From positions 1 to 45,013 of the forward strand of contig JALWTA010000015.1 in NCBI GenBank assembly GCA_027082955.1: DNA of 45,013 nucleotides, read 5' to 3'. Origin of the DNA: Sulfurovum sp. GTDB taxonomy: Bacteria > Campylobacterota > Campylobacteria > Campylobacterales > Sulfurovaceae. Shown here in pieces: positions 16,624 to 25,029 of the stretch. The position numbers and the translations under genes were made by a program. Each line of letters opens with the position of its first letter. The first letter of the stretch is position 1. Below the pieces are notes generated by a model, which was not told the origin of the DNA, did no database searches, and was given only the letters and a program-made list of their open reading frames with translations.

Positions 16624-19600
16624 ATGCGTACCTACAACACCTATTATGATGATATTGCCGGGTTCAGCGCTTTTCTCGAAGCGCACGCCATCACAGACAA
16701 TCAAAATCTGCTCATACAGATTTTTACCTCTTTATGTGACAGTTCAAAAATCATAGCTATGCGTGACAGCATACACAAACTGCTTCCCAGTGCTCTGCTC
16801 ATCGGTGCAACAACTGACGGTGAGATTTGTCAAGGCACTGTTACTACCGACAGAACAGTCGTCTCTCTTACCCAGTTTAAGACAACTGCTCTGCAAAGCG
16901 CATTGGTAAATTCTACCGGTGACTGTTATGAAACAGGCAGGCGAATTGCCGATGCGCTCGTAACACCGGAGACAAACCTGCTCATTACTTTTACTGACGG
17001 AATTATCTGTAATGGAGAAAACTATCTGAAAGGGATCACTTCCCGCAAAAATGACCTTGTCATTGCCGGCGGCATGGCGGGAGACAGGGCACGTTTCCGT
17101 CGCACCTATGTGTTCACCCATGATGCTATCAGCGATGACGGTGCTGTTGGCGTAGCCCTCTACAATCCGCATCTGCATATTCGCATTGAGCACAATTTCA
17201 ACTGGATTCCGGTGGGGAAGCAGATGACCGTCACCAAGGTTGAACATAACCGTATCTACACGATCGACAATATCTCTGCCTATGAGATATACCGGTATTA
17301 TCTGGGGGAGGAAGTAGCACAACAGCTTCCTGCTATAGGAATTGAGTTTCCGCTCATTATAGAACGTCACGGACGCAAAGTTGCACGGGCAGTGCTGAAA
17401 AAACACGAAGATGGATCACTCTCCTTTTCAGGCAACTTTGAAAAAGGCGATAGCGTCTATTTCGGATATGGTGAGGCTGAGATGATTCTAGAATCGTCCA
17501 AATCTCGCTGCCGTGTCTCGGCAGATACCCCAGCAGAAAGTATTTTTATCTATTCATGCATGGCAAGAAGGCGCTTTATGCCGAACCTGATCGGAAGCGA
17601 GATCCGCCCATTCGCTGCACTTGCACCGACAGCTGGATTTTTCACTTATGGCGAGTTTTTTACATTTGATCATGGTTCGGAATTGCTTAACCAGACAATG
17701 ACCATACTGATCCTGAGCGAATCATCACAGCAGATATCCTGCAATACCCTTTCAGAAGAAACCGCTCCCGCAGCACTGAATGAGTATCAAAAATCAATCA
17801 AGGCTCTTTCCCACCTGCTTAACATAACCACAAAAGAGATGATGGAAGAGTACAATAGACTGCAACAAGACCATAAGCTTATTCAGGCAAAAAAAGAATC
17901 ACTCCGTCTGGCACAGGAGATTGGACATTTTGGAAGCTGGGAGATCGATCTTGCAACCAAAAAAGCACAATGGTCAAAAGAGAGTTACCATATCTACCGC
18001 CTGGATCCCAAAACGACTGAACCGACACTCGATACCTTCATGTCCATGGTCATTCCCGAAGACCGTCCCAAGGTAACACAGGTACTGACAGAGGGGCTTG
18101 ACGGAAAAATAAAAACACTGGAGGTCGAAGCAGTACGGCATGACGGAGAGCATATCCATCTGTTGCTAAACGGAAAAATCCTGTTTGACAAGCAAGGTAA
18201 TCCTGCAACCCTCATCGGAACAACTCTGGATATTACCGAACAGGTAAAACTGCGTACATACAATGAAGAACTCGCTTCTATCATAGAAGATTCCTCCAAC
18301 GAGATCTACATTATCGAACAAGAGACATACCGGTATCTGTATGTCAACCGGTCTGCACTCAACAGACTCGGTTACAGCAAAGAGGAAATGCTCCAAATGA
18401 ATGTGCTTGATATCAACAAAGAGATCACACGTGAACAGATAGAAGCACTTGAAGCTGCTGTCATTGCCAACGGCTCCATCATGAACCGTACAGTTCATAC
18501 CTGCAAAGACGGCTCTACCTATCCGGTACAATCCTACATCCAGTACCATACTTATCAAAACAAAAAGGTAGGGATCATTTTCGATATTGACATCTCCGAC
18601 CTCATCGAAGCAGAAAAAAGACAAAAAGAACAGGCGCAGATTCTTGAACAGATACAAGACTCGGTCATCTCTACTGACATGGATGACATCATTACCCATT
18701 GGAATCGTGGAGCAACGCTTATTCACGGCTATCATGCCGATGAGATGATCGGAAAATCCATCCAAAAACTCTATCTTCCGGAAGATGCTGAGAAGCTCCA
18801 ATGGATGAAGCAGCAGGCACTGCTGCACGGTGCCTGCCAGGATGAGATCCGAAAGATCACAAAATCAGGAGAGATTATCCATACCCATGTTTCACTTTCA
18901 GTACTAAGAGATGAACAAAACCGTATTATAGGACTGACACGCTACTCACAAGACATTACCCACAAAAAGAAGATTGAACAGCAACTCAAAGAACAGACCG
19001 AACTGCTCAACTTCCAAGCCTATCATGACGCCCTGACACACCTGCCGAACCGGATCCTGTTTGAAGACAGACTGCAACAGTCACTGGCAAATGCCGAAAA
19101 GCACTGTGAAAAGCTCGGACTGCTCTTCATCGATCTGGACAACTTTAAACAGATCAACGACACTCTTGGACACCATTATGGTGATGAAGTGCTCAAGATC
19201 GTCGCAAAACGGCTTTCCAACTGTATACGTGAAGAGGATACGCTTGCAAGACTTGGCGGGGATGAGTTTACTGTCCTCATACAGGATCTTCAACGCTCTT
19301 CCGCTGTTTCACGCGTGGCACAGCAGATCATCGATGCGCTCAAGCCGCCAATCAGACTTAAAAACCACGAACTGCATATTACCGCCAGTATCGGTATTAG
19401 TCTCTATCCCAAAGATGCACTAAACAGGAGTGATCTACTCAAATATGCCGATACTGCTATGTATAAAGCCAAAGAGGAGGGGAGGAACAACTTTCAATTC
19501 TACTCTGAAGAGATGACCCGCCTCGCTTTTGAAAAAGCGATGATGGAAATTAGCCTTCGCAAAGCAGTAGAACGTAAAGAGTTCGTCGTTTATTATCAAC

Positions 19601-20316
19601 TGCAGGTCGATGCGCGCGATGAACACATTGTAGGGCTGGAGGCACTGGTCAGATGGAAGCATCCGGAAATGGGACTGATTTTGCCTGAAACATTCATACA
19701 TATAGCCGAAGAGAGTGATTTTATCAAACAACTTGATCTCTTTGTTATGAAGCAGGCCATGCAGGATGTTAAAGAGTGGTACTCTCAAGGACTAAATCCC
19801 GGTATGCTTTCCGTCAATCTCTCTATCAAACAACTGATGGGGAAAGGGTTTATTGAGAAGCTGCGTAACGTCATACGTCAAACCCGTTTTGATGTCCGAT
19901 GGCTCAAGCTTGAAATCACAGAGAGCCAAATGATGCATGATCCAATGAAATCTATTGACATACTGCATCAGATCAGTGATATGGGTATCCAGATCGCTAT
20001 TGACGATTTCGGTACCGGATACTCCTCTTTGACCTACCTAAAACGCTTGCCTGTCCAAACCCTCAAGATTGACCGATCCTTCATCAAAGACCTGCCTGAC
20101 GATGAAGAGGATCGTGCCATCTCACAGGCAATCATTGCTCTTGCCAAAAGTTTGAACCTTTCCATCATTGCAGAAGGGGCTGAGACGAAAGAACAGGTGC
20201 GTTTTCTGCTTGAGAACGGCTGCTTTTATATTCAGGGATACTATTTTTCACATCCAGTGGACAAAGAGCACATCACCACCTATATACAAACACACCCTGC
20301 CCTATTTACACCCTGA
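16624..20316 (+). CDS. FIST-PAS-GGDEF-EAL cyclic-di-GMP signalling protein
   Basis: This 1230-residue multidomain protein should make and/or break cyclic di-GMP in response to sensed signals. FIST sensory domains fill about residues 30-380 (LIGATTDGEICQG, AGGMAGD), followed by a helical linker. Three PAS domains follow at about 420-545, 550-665 and 670-785. The GGDEF domain runs about 795-960, with intact GGDEF at about 878 and the product-inhibition site REED five residues before it. The EAL domain spans about 970-1225, with GLEALVRW and DDFGTGYSS. There is no membrane segment. Both catalytic signatures are intact, so either activity is possible. It is transcribed alone, convergent with the AhpD-family gene. 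Confidence 0.92.
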   Translation: MRTYNTYYDDIAGFSAFLEAHAITDNQNLLIQIFTSLCDSSKIIAMRDSIHKLLPSALLIGATTDGEICQGTVTTDRTVVSLTQFKTTALQSALVNSTGDCYETGRRIADALVTPETNLLITFTDGIICNGENYLKGITSRKNDLVIAGGMAGDRARFRRTYVFTHDAISDDGAVGVALYNPHLHIRIEHNFNWIPVGKQMTVTKVEHNRIYTIDNISAYEIYRYYLGEEVAQQLPAIGIEFPLIIERHGRKVARAVLKKHEDGSLSFSGNFEKGDSVYFGYGEAEMILESSKSRCRVSADTPAESIFIYSCMARRRFMPNLIGSEIRPFAALAPTAGFFTYGEFFTFDHGSELLNQTMTILILSESSQQISCNTLSEETAPAALNEYQKSIKALSHLLNITTKEMMEEYNRLQQDHKLIQAKKESLRLAQEIGHFGSWEIDLATKKAQWSKESYHIYRLDPKTTEPTLDTFMSMVIPEDRPKVTQVLTEGLDGKIKTLEVEAVRHDGEHIHLLLNGKILFDKQGNPATLIGTTLDITEQVKLRTYNEELASIIEDSSNEIYIIEQETYRYLYVNRSALNRLGYSKEEMLQMNVLDINKEITREQIEALEAAVIANGSIMNRTVHTCKDGSTYPVQSYIQYHTYQNKKVGIIFDIDISDLIEAEKRQKEQAQILEQIQDSVISTDMDDIITHWNRGATLIHGYHADEMIGKSIQKLYLPEDAEKLQWMKQQALLHGACQDEIRKITKSGEIIHTHVSLSVLRDEQNRIIGLTRYSQDITHKKKIEQQLKEQTELLNFQAYHDALTHLPNRILFEDRLQQSLANAEKHCEKLGLLFIDLDNFKQINDTLGHHYGDEVLKIVAKRLSNCIREEDTLARLGGDEFTVLIQDLQRSSAVSRVAQQIIDALKPPIRLKNHELHITASIGISLYPKDALNRSDLLKYADTAMYKAKEEGRNNFQFYSEEMTRLAFEKAMMEISLRKAVERKEFVVYYQLQVDARDEHIVGLEALVRWKHPEMGLILPETFIHIAEESDFIKQLDLFVMKQAMQDVKEWYSQGLNPGMLSVNLSIKQLMGKGFIEKLRNVIRQTRFDVRWLKLEITESQMMHDPMKSIDILHQISDMGIQIAIDDFGTGYSSLTYLKRLPVQTLKIDRSFIKDLPDDEEDRAISQAIIALAKSLNLSIIAEGAETKEQVRFLLENGCFYIQGYYFSHPVDKEHITTYIQTHPALFTP

Positions 20317-20324
20317 TCTTGGCT

Positions 20325-20858
20325 TTACTCCTGACCGAGTCCAAAGACGTTTGAGAGTGTGTTAATATAGTTAAAATACCCTGTAATGGCAACCGCTTCA
20401 AGAATCTCTTTATCGCTCCATCCCATTGTCTTGAGAGCATCAACATCCTCTTTTAAGATCTTGTAGTTGTCTTTCTGTGCAGCACGTATGCAAAATTTTA
20501 GAAGTGCCTTCTCTTTCTCTTCTGCCCGCATCGCATCGACACCGTTGAGTATCTCTTCAATCTTCTCTTCCGTCAACCCCAGCATTTTGGCAATGTTTTT
20601 ATGCACATCGACACACATCTTGCAGCTGTTTTCTTTGGAGATGAGCAAAGCAATCGCCTCTTTGATCTCATAGCTCAGATAGGTCTCATCCAGCAGATAC
20701 TTCTGCACCATGCCATCCGTTGCAAAGTAGATCTTCTCATCGATTGCCAACAGCTTGAAAATATCACCCAGTTTCCCCGTCTTTTCAAGTATCGGTCTTG
20801 CCTTCTCCTGAATTGCAGGAGTCATCTCATCGAACTCTACCAGATCAATATGTGCCAT
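20325..20858 (-). CDS. AhpD/carboxymuconolactone decarboxylase-family protein
   Basis: The 177-residue product is an all-helical AhpD-like protein. The characteristic CxxC...H appears as SCKMCVDVHKNIAK (about residues 80-93), the redox motif of alkylhydroperoxidase AhpD. A peroxide-related thiol reductase role is therefore likely, but the substrate cannot be told. The ATG has AAGGA six bases upstream. It lies just downstream of rnpB on the same strand. Confidence 0.82.
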   Translation of the reverse strand: MAHIDLVEFDEMTPAIQEKARPILEKTGKLGDIFKLLAIDEKIYFATDGMVQKYLLDETYLSYEIKEAIALLISKENSCKMCVDVHKNIAKMLGLTEEKIEEILNGVDAMRAEEKEKALLKFCIRAAQKDNYKILKEDVDALKTMGWSDKEILEAVAITGYFNYINTLSNVFGLGQE

Positions 20859-20986
20859 CGTATATCCTTTTTAGCCCCTCACCCTGTCATCAATAAACAT
20901 AATGATTGGGCATTCGTTTATCTATATGGTACATTATACGGGAATAGTGTTTAAAGTAGCGGAAGAAAATATTGAAGTTCAAATCT

Positions 20987-21388
20987 CAGGAGCGACGATA
21001 AGCCGGGTTCTGTCGTTGGGTAGTTATTTATCTAGGCGTATTGTTGCCAATACGCTCAAGCGAAGCGCTTTTGCCCTAAAGCGTTGCAAGAGTTATTACC
21101 ATACGCTTCTTGCTGCGGACAGGGTTTACCTGGCTGCCCATGTTACCACAGGCACCGGTGAGCTCTTACCTCACCCTTTCACCCTTACCTGCCAAAAGGG
21201 TCTGACCTCAATGATAATGCTTCAGCGTTATCGTTGCGAGTCTGACTCCTTTTTAGCAGGCGGTCTACTCTCTGTTGCACTTGCCCTCGGATTACTCCGG
21301 CCATCCGTTAGATGGAGTCCTCTCTTGCGTGCAGCCCGGACTTTCCTCTCGCAGCACATATGCTGCCAGCAACTACCTGTCGCTCCTG
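20987..21388 (-). ncRNA. rnpB: RNase P RNA component
   Basis: This catalytic RNA trims tRNA 5' leaders. Read on the minus strand, the 5' part contains GAGGAAAGTCCGGGCTGC, the universally conserved P4 region, and the 3' part contains CGACAGAACCCGGCTTATCG, its partner. The ends were set from the perfect 10-bp terminal helix P1: CAGGAGCGAC at the 5' end (21388-21379) and GTCGCTCCTG at the 3' end (20996-20987). About 400 nt is normal for bacterial type A RNA. Confidence 0.96.
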
Positions 21389-21395
21389 AAAACGC

Positions 21396-21401
21396 ATTAT
21401 A
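21396..21401 (-). promoter_or_regulatory. -10 element of rnpB
   Basis: A perfect TATAAT on the minus strand lies 7 bases before the first base of helix P1. There is no recognisable -35; instead a heptamer array begins at 21426, about 38 bp upstream of the inferred start. Confidence 0.75.
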
Positions 21402-21425
21402 GCGAAAAAGGGTAAATGGGATTGA

Positions 21426-21486
21426 GGATTAAGGATTAAGGATTAAGGATTAAGGATTAAGGATTAAGGATTAAGGATTAAGGATT
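21426..21486. repeat. GGATTAA heptamer tandem array
   Basis: Eight perfect copies of GGATTAA (21426-21481) are followed by a partial unit (GGATT). The array is intergenic between oorC and rnpB and abuts the rnpB promoter. Perfect identity of all units suggests ongoing slippage, so copy number may vary among strains. Confidence 0.95.
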
Positions 21487-21555
21487 TTATCACAACAACA
21501 CAAGATGTCAAGGGATTTTAGGATTTTTTTCTTGATTTGCTGTAAATTTTGGGGG

Positions 21556-21605
21556 TTTGGGTGAAGGAGCATACAGTCAGTATGTGACTGATCCCATCAC
21601 CCAAA
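21556..21605. terminator. Compound stem-loop downstream of oorC
   Basis: TTTGGGTGA (21556-21564) pairs perfectly with TCACCCAAA (21597-21605). Inside lies a second stem CAGTCA/TGACTG with a five-base loop. It sits 27 bp past the oorC stop. There is no U-run directly after it on the minus strand, so it may be an mRNA-stabilising 3' end or a repeat element rather than a simple intrinsic terminator. Confidence 0.5.
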
Positions 21606-21631
21606 GATGCAGTGAAACAAGAAGAAAGAGG

Positions 21632-22186
21632 TTACTTCATGGATTCTAGTGCGTATTTTTTACCCAACTCATATGCTTTGAGGTTCAACTCATGCACCTT
21701 TTTAGGTACTTTGGAAAGCATTGTTTCGATCAAAATATCTTCATCCAATGCTTTTGTGTAGGTATTCGCGATACCAAGCGCAACCACCGACTGGGTAATC
21801 ACGTTTCCTACCTCTTCTTTGGCGATAGTAATGATAGGGATTTCAACAATATTCCATTTTTTTCTGTCTTCTTCAGTAGGGTGTACAAGGTTTGGCTCTA
21901 CAACAATGGTACCGCCCTCTCGTACTCCGTTTTTAAACTGCTGATAGCTCACATCCGCAACAGAGAGCATAAAGTCGATCTGTCCGTCAATCGCATACGG
22001 ATAGTAGATCTCTTTATCATCGAGTTGAATGTCAACGACAGTTGGACCACCACGTACTTGAGAGGTGTAGGTAGCCGTCTTGACACCATAACCGCCTGCT
22101 TTGATCTTTGCCGCTGCAAAGATCTCACCAGCAAGAAGAACCCCCTGACCGCCAACACCTGTAAATCTCATTACAATTCTGCTCAT
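21632..22186 (-). CDS. oorC: 2-oxoglutarate:ferredoxin oxidoreductase gamma subunit
   Basis: This is the gamma subunit of the enzyme that interconverts succinyl-CoA plus CO2 and 2-oxoglutarate with reduced ferredoxin or flavodoxin. The 184-residue length matches the OorC type of Campylobacterota. The N-terminal FTGVGGQGVLLAGEIFA and SQVRGGPTVVDIQL are the gamma-domain signatures. AAGGAG precedes the ATG. It is the last gene of the oorDABC operon, 11 bp after oorB. Confidence 0.93.
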   Translation of the reverse strand: MSRIVMRFTGVGGQGVLLAGEIFAAAKIKAGGYGVKTATYTSQVRGGPTVVDIQLDDKEIYYPYAIDGQIDFMLSVADVSYQQFKNGVREGGTIVVEPNLVHPTEEDRKKWNIVEIPIITIAKEEVGNVITQSVVALGIANTYTKALDEDILIETMLSKVPKKVHELNLKAYELGKKYALESMK

Positions 22187-22197
22187 GGTTCTTCTCC

Positions 22198-23055
22198 TTA
22201 TATTTTTTTCGCGAAATCGTCTTGTGTAAGCGGTTTTCTGAGACCCTGATGTACTTTCTTGATCTCTTCATACATATCACAATATTCCGGTGCTTCTGTG
22301 TCCTGCTTCAGTATCCCCGTAGGAAGATAGTTCATGCGCTCTTCCTCCGGCATTGCATCCCATTTTCGCTTGGATACAGTGATCGAATCGATCCAGTCGA
22401 GGTTTGCCATGGCTGACTGCATTTTGTTCTTTCGTCCAAGGTTGATGTGACAGTTTGAAACTGCTTCAACATAGGAGAAGCCTTTGTGTTTCATCGCCTC
22501 ATAGAGTACTTTTTCAAGTTTCTTTGGAGAGGTAACAGTCTCACGTGCTACAAATGACGCACCTGCAGCTTCTGCCAACTTACATCCGTCAAAGGTTGGG
22601 TCAATATTTCCTGCTTTTTGAGAAACAGTCCAAAACCCTCTTGGTGTGGTTGGTGATGTTTGTGAATTTGTCAATCCATAGATGAAGTTTTGTACAATAA
22701 TAAGTGTAATGTCAATATTTCTTCTACATCCGTGAATAGTGTGGTTACCACCGATCGCAAGACCGTCACCGTCACCTGCAACACAAATGACATGCTTGTC
22801 AGGATTTGCCAGTTTGACACCGGTTGCAAAAGCAACCGTTCTTCCGTGTGTCGTGTGAACAGTATTGAAATCAACGTAAGATGAGAAACGTCCTGAACAT
22901 CCGATCCCCGAAACGAGACAGATATCATCTTTTTCCCATCCAAGCTTGTCAATGGCACGAATGAATGATTTTAGGATGACACCGTCACCACATCCCCAAC
23001 ACCACAGTGTCGGCATTTTATTAACTCTAAGATATTGATCATAATTGAATGCCAT
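22198..23055 (-). CDS. oorB: 2-oxoglutarate:ferredoxin oxidoreductase beta subunit
   Basis: The beta subunit binds thiamine pyrophosphate and the catalytic iron-sulfur cluster. The 285-residue protein has WCWGCGDG at 18-25 and VSGIGCSGRF as cluster-associated cysteines. The TPP/magnesium motif GDGDGLAIGGNH lies near residue 93, and NFIYGLTNSQTSPTT near 118. GGAGG precedes the ATG. In autotrophs this complex runs in the CO2-fixing direction; in Helicobacter and Campylobacter it is oxidative. Confidence 0.94.
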   Translation of the reverse strand: MAFNYDQYLRVNKMPTLWCWGCGDGVILKSFIRAIDKLGWEKDDICLVSGIGCSGRFSSYVDFNTVHTTHGRTVAFATGVKLANPDKHVICVAGDGDGLAIGGNHTIHGCRRNIDITLIIVQNFIYGLTNSQTSPTTPRGFWTVSQKAGNIDPTFDGCKLAEAAGASFVARETVTSPKKLEKVLYEAMKHKGFSYVEAVSNCHINLGRKNKMQSAMANLDWIDSITVSKRKWDAMPEEERMNYLPTGILKQDTEAPEYCDMYEEIKKVHQGLRKPLTQDDFAKKI

Positions 23056-23057
23056 GG

Positions 23058-24197
23058 TTAAAATACCTCCTTCACTTTTTCAATAATATCAGCAGGAGAG
23101 AATGGACGACCGTTTGTTTTGGTCAGTTTTTCGATATCCAGTCTACCCATTGATCTTTGGATCTCTTCAAGGTACTGCCCTTGGTTCAGCTCAACAGAGA
23201 GTACTTTGTCAAACTTCTGTCCAAGTTCATGCAGTCTTGCTTCCGGCGATGGCCAGAGTGTGATCGGTCGGAACATACCCACTTTGATACCCTCAGATCT
23301 AAGTACATCTACCGCTTCTTTGATCGCCAGTGATGCAGAACCATATCCGATAAGCAAAATCTCTGCATCATCGAGCATGTACTCTTCATTGCTTTCGATC
23401 TCATCTTTGTGTTCATCCACTTTTCTGAAAAGTCTGTCGATCAGTTTTCTACAGGTTTCGATCTCTTCGGTAGGGAAACCGTCTTCACCATGATGAAGTC
23501 CTGTAAAGTGGTAACGATATCCGGTAAACATAGGGTTGAGAACAGCAGGCTCATCCTGTGGCACACCATAAGGCTTATACTCTTCAGCCGGACCGTCAAA
23601 GGTCTTTCTTGGCACAATATTCTTTTTAACCTCTTCTGCTGTCGGAATGACTGCTTTGGCATGCATATGCCCGATGGTTTCATCAAGCAGTACAAAAACA
23701 GGCTGCATGAAGCGGTCTGCAAGGTTGAACGCTCTGACTGTCTCAGTATAGCACTCTGCGAGGTTACCCGCACAGAGGGTAATAGATTTGTAGTCACCAT
23801 GGCTTGGGTTTTTTGCCTGAGCGACATCCCCCTGTGCCACACGCGTAGGCAGTCCGGTTGAAGGACCACCACGCATAACGTTGATTACCACCAGCGGTAC
23901 CTCTGCCATCTGTGCCAATCCCAGGTTCTCAGCTTTGAGTGAGATACCAGGTCCTGAAGTTGCAGTCAGCGTTCTTACACCTGACATTCCTGCACCGATC
24001 GCTGCGGCAACGCCACCGATCTCATCTTCCATCTGAATTGCTGCTCCGCCTACTTTTGGAAGCAGGTCGGAAATAACGTGCATTACTTCACTTGATGGAG
24101 TAATAGGATAACCGCCGAAAAATCTACATCCGGCATCTACCGCTGCAATTGCAGCCAGTTCATTACCGCTTGAAATAATCTCTCTTGTTGCTGACAT
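23058..24197 (-). CDS. oorA: 2-oxoglutarate:ferredoxin oxidoreductase alpha subunit
   Basis: The 379-residue alpha subunit has FFGGYPITPSSEVMH near the N-terminus, the conserved 2-oxoacid-binding loop. It also has TATSGPGISLKAENLGLAQMA and the C-terminal transketolase-like region (LLIGYGSASLAIKEAV). Its ATG shares one base with the oorD stop (TAATG) and follows AAGGAGG, so the two are co-translated. The length fits Helicobacter OorA. Confidence 0.95.
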   Translation of the reverse strand: MSATREIISSGNELAAIAAVDAGCRFFGGYPITPSSEVMHVISDLLPKVGGAAIQMEDEIGGVAAAIGAGMSGVRTLTATSGPGISLKAENLGLAQMAEVPLVVINVMRGGPSTGLPTRVAQGDVAQAKNPSHGDYKSITLCAGNLAECYTETVRAFNLADRFMQPVFVLLDETIGHMHAKAVIPTAEEVKKNIVPRKTFDGPAEEYKPYGVPQDEPAVLNPMFTGYRYHFTGLHHGEDGFPTEEIETCRKLIDRLFRKVDEHKDEIESNEEYMLDDAEILLIGYGSASLAIKEAVDVLRSEGIKVGMFRPITLWPSPEARLHELGQKFDKVLSVELNQGQYLEEIQRSMGRLDIEKLTKTNGRPFSPADIIEKVKEVF

Positions 24198-24529
24198 TAG
24201 TTAGCCTCCTTGTAATCTTCAGGTAACATATACCCGTTTTCTCTGATCGCTTCCTGGCGTTTTTTTGAAGAGTCAGTCAATTTAGCAAATTTATATTCTT
24301 TTTTCTCCGCTACATAGATCGCGAAATCCGGACAGCAGAGTTCACACTCGCTGCACCCGATACAAGCATCAGGATAGACGACACTGATCATCGCACCCAG
24401 TACCGAAGTCGGTTCCAATTGCATCGATAGAACACCTGCAGGACATGAATCTACGCAGATATCACATGCTTTACATCGGTCTGTATTGACCCATACTGGA
24501 GTATTTTCTGGAGCTGCCATTACTGCCAT
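24197..24529 (-). CDS. oorD: 2-oxoglutarate:ferredoxin oxidoreductase delta subunit (2x[4Fe-4S] ferredoxin)
   Basis: This 110-residue polyferredoxin subunit passes electrons between the catalytic core and its carrier. Two [4Fe-4S] motifs are visible: Cys19, 22, 25, 29 (CKACDICVDSCP) and Cys56, 59, 62, 66 (CIGCSECELCCP). Residues beyond 70 form a short charged tail. It opens the oorDABC operon after a roughly 500-bp gene-free stretch that should hold its promoter. Confidence 0.94.
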   Translation of the reverse strand: MAVMAAPENTPVWVNTDRCKACDICVDSCPAGVLSMQLEPTSVLGAMISVVYPDACIGCSECELCCPDFAIYVAEKKEYKFAKLTDSSKKRQEAIRENGYMLPEDYKEAN

Positions 24530-24587
24530 GTTTTCCCCTTGTTTTTAAAATAGTTTTTCGTGAGATCGCAACCTGAACAAACAGAAT

Positions 24588-24598
24588 GGACACTGTCC
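24588..24598. promoter_or_regulatory. 11-bp palindrome in the oor leader
   Basis: GGACACTGTCC is a perfect palindrome about a central C, about 60 bp before the oorD start. It could be an operator or an RNA hairpin. No regulator is known from this window. Confidence 0.3.
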
Positions 24599-24630
24599 TT
24601 TCCTATAGCATCAGATTGTCAGGGATAGCC

Positions 24631-24704
24631 CTTATTCACTACATAAAGGATATCTTAGTTTTCGTAATGTACCTATGAATAAGCTTGAATTATTGGCAGT
24701 ATAA
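24631..24704 (-). promoter_or_regulatory. Candidate oor promoter and 5' leader stem
   Basis: A TATACT -10 on the minus strand (24699-24704) would start a leader of about 160 nt. Near its 5' end TGAATAAG (24676-24683) and CTTATTCA (24631-24638) form a perfect 8-bp inverted repeat. The 24530-25029 gap holds this, the palindrome at 24588, a GGGTTTA array and the sucCD terminator; I see no gene in it. Confidence 0.4.
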
Positions 24705-24825
24705 GTGAGGTTGTTACCTTTTGAAGCAGCATTACATCCTTGGCATAAAGGAGTCCAGAAAGGTCTATACAACAGCATCTTTAACGGCTGCATTTTAAAG
24801 ATAAGAGGATGTATCGTTTGGTTAC

Positions 24826-24879
24826 GGGTTTAGGGTTTAGGGTTTAGGGTTTAGGGTTTAGGGTTTAGGGTTTAGGGTT
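24826..24879. repeat. GGGTTTA heptamer tandem array
   Basis: Seven perfect GGGTTTA units plus GGGTT lie in the sucD-oorD gap, about 125 bp upstream of the candidate oor -10. The unit coincides with the plant telomere repeat by sequence, but it is embedded in a bacterial operon context. It shares the consensus GGRTTWA with the array at 21426. Confidence 0.95.
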
Positions 24880-24990
24880 CTTGTAAAGAACGAAAACATA
24901 GTTTTTCTGTTTTGTCAAGCAATACAGCCTATTTTCTAAGATATTTGCAAAAAAGATCGTGTTTCTGTCACGTAAGTTTTGACAGTAGAA

Positions 24991-25018
24991 TATAAAAAGA
25001 AACCGGGCAAATGCCCGG
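24991..25018 (-). terminator. Intrinsic terminator of sucCD
   Basis: On the minus strand a GC-only stem CCGGGC (25018-25013) / GCCCGG (25008-25003), with a four-base loop, is followed by TTTCTTTTTATA. It lies 11 bp past the sucD stop. Confidence 0.92.
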
Positions 25019-25029
25019 AGTAAGAAAAC

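Noticed and set aside
20940-20990. tRNA-like GTTCAAATC string near the rnpB 3' end
   Set aside because: No acceptor stem, anticodon arm or CCA-proximal pairing can be drawn; it is flanking sequence of RNase P RNA.
21426-21486. Tandem array as a CRISPR
   Set aside because: The units are seven bases with no spacers and there are no cas genes nearby.
24826-24879. GGGTTTA array as a telomere or eukaryotic contamination
   Set aside because: It is flanked on both sides by bacterial operons, is only about 54 bp and is one of four different heptamer arrays, so it is a local microsatellite.
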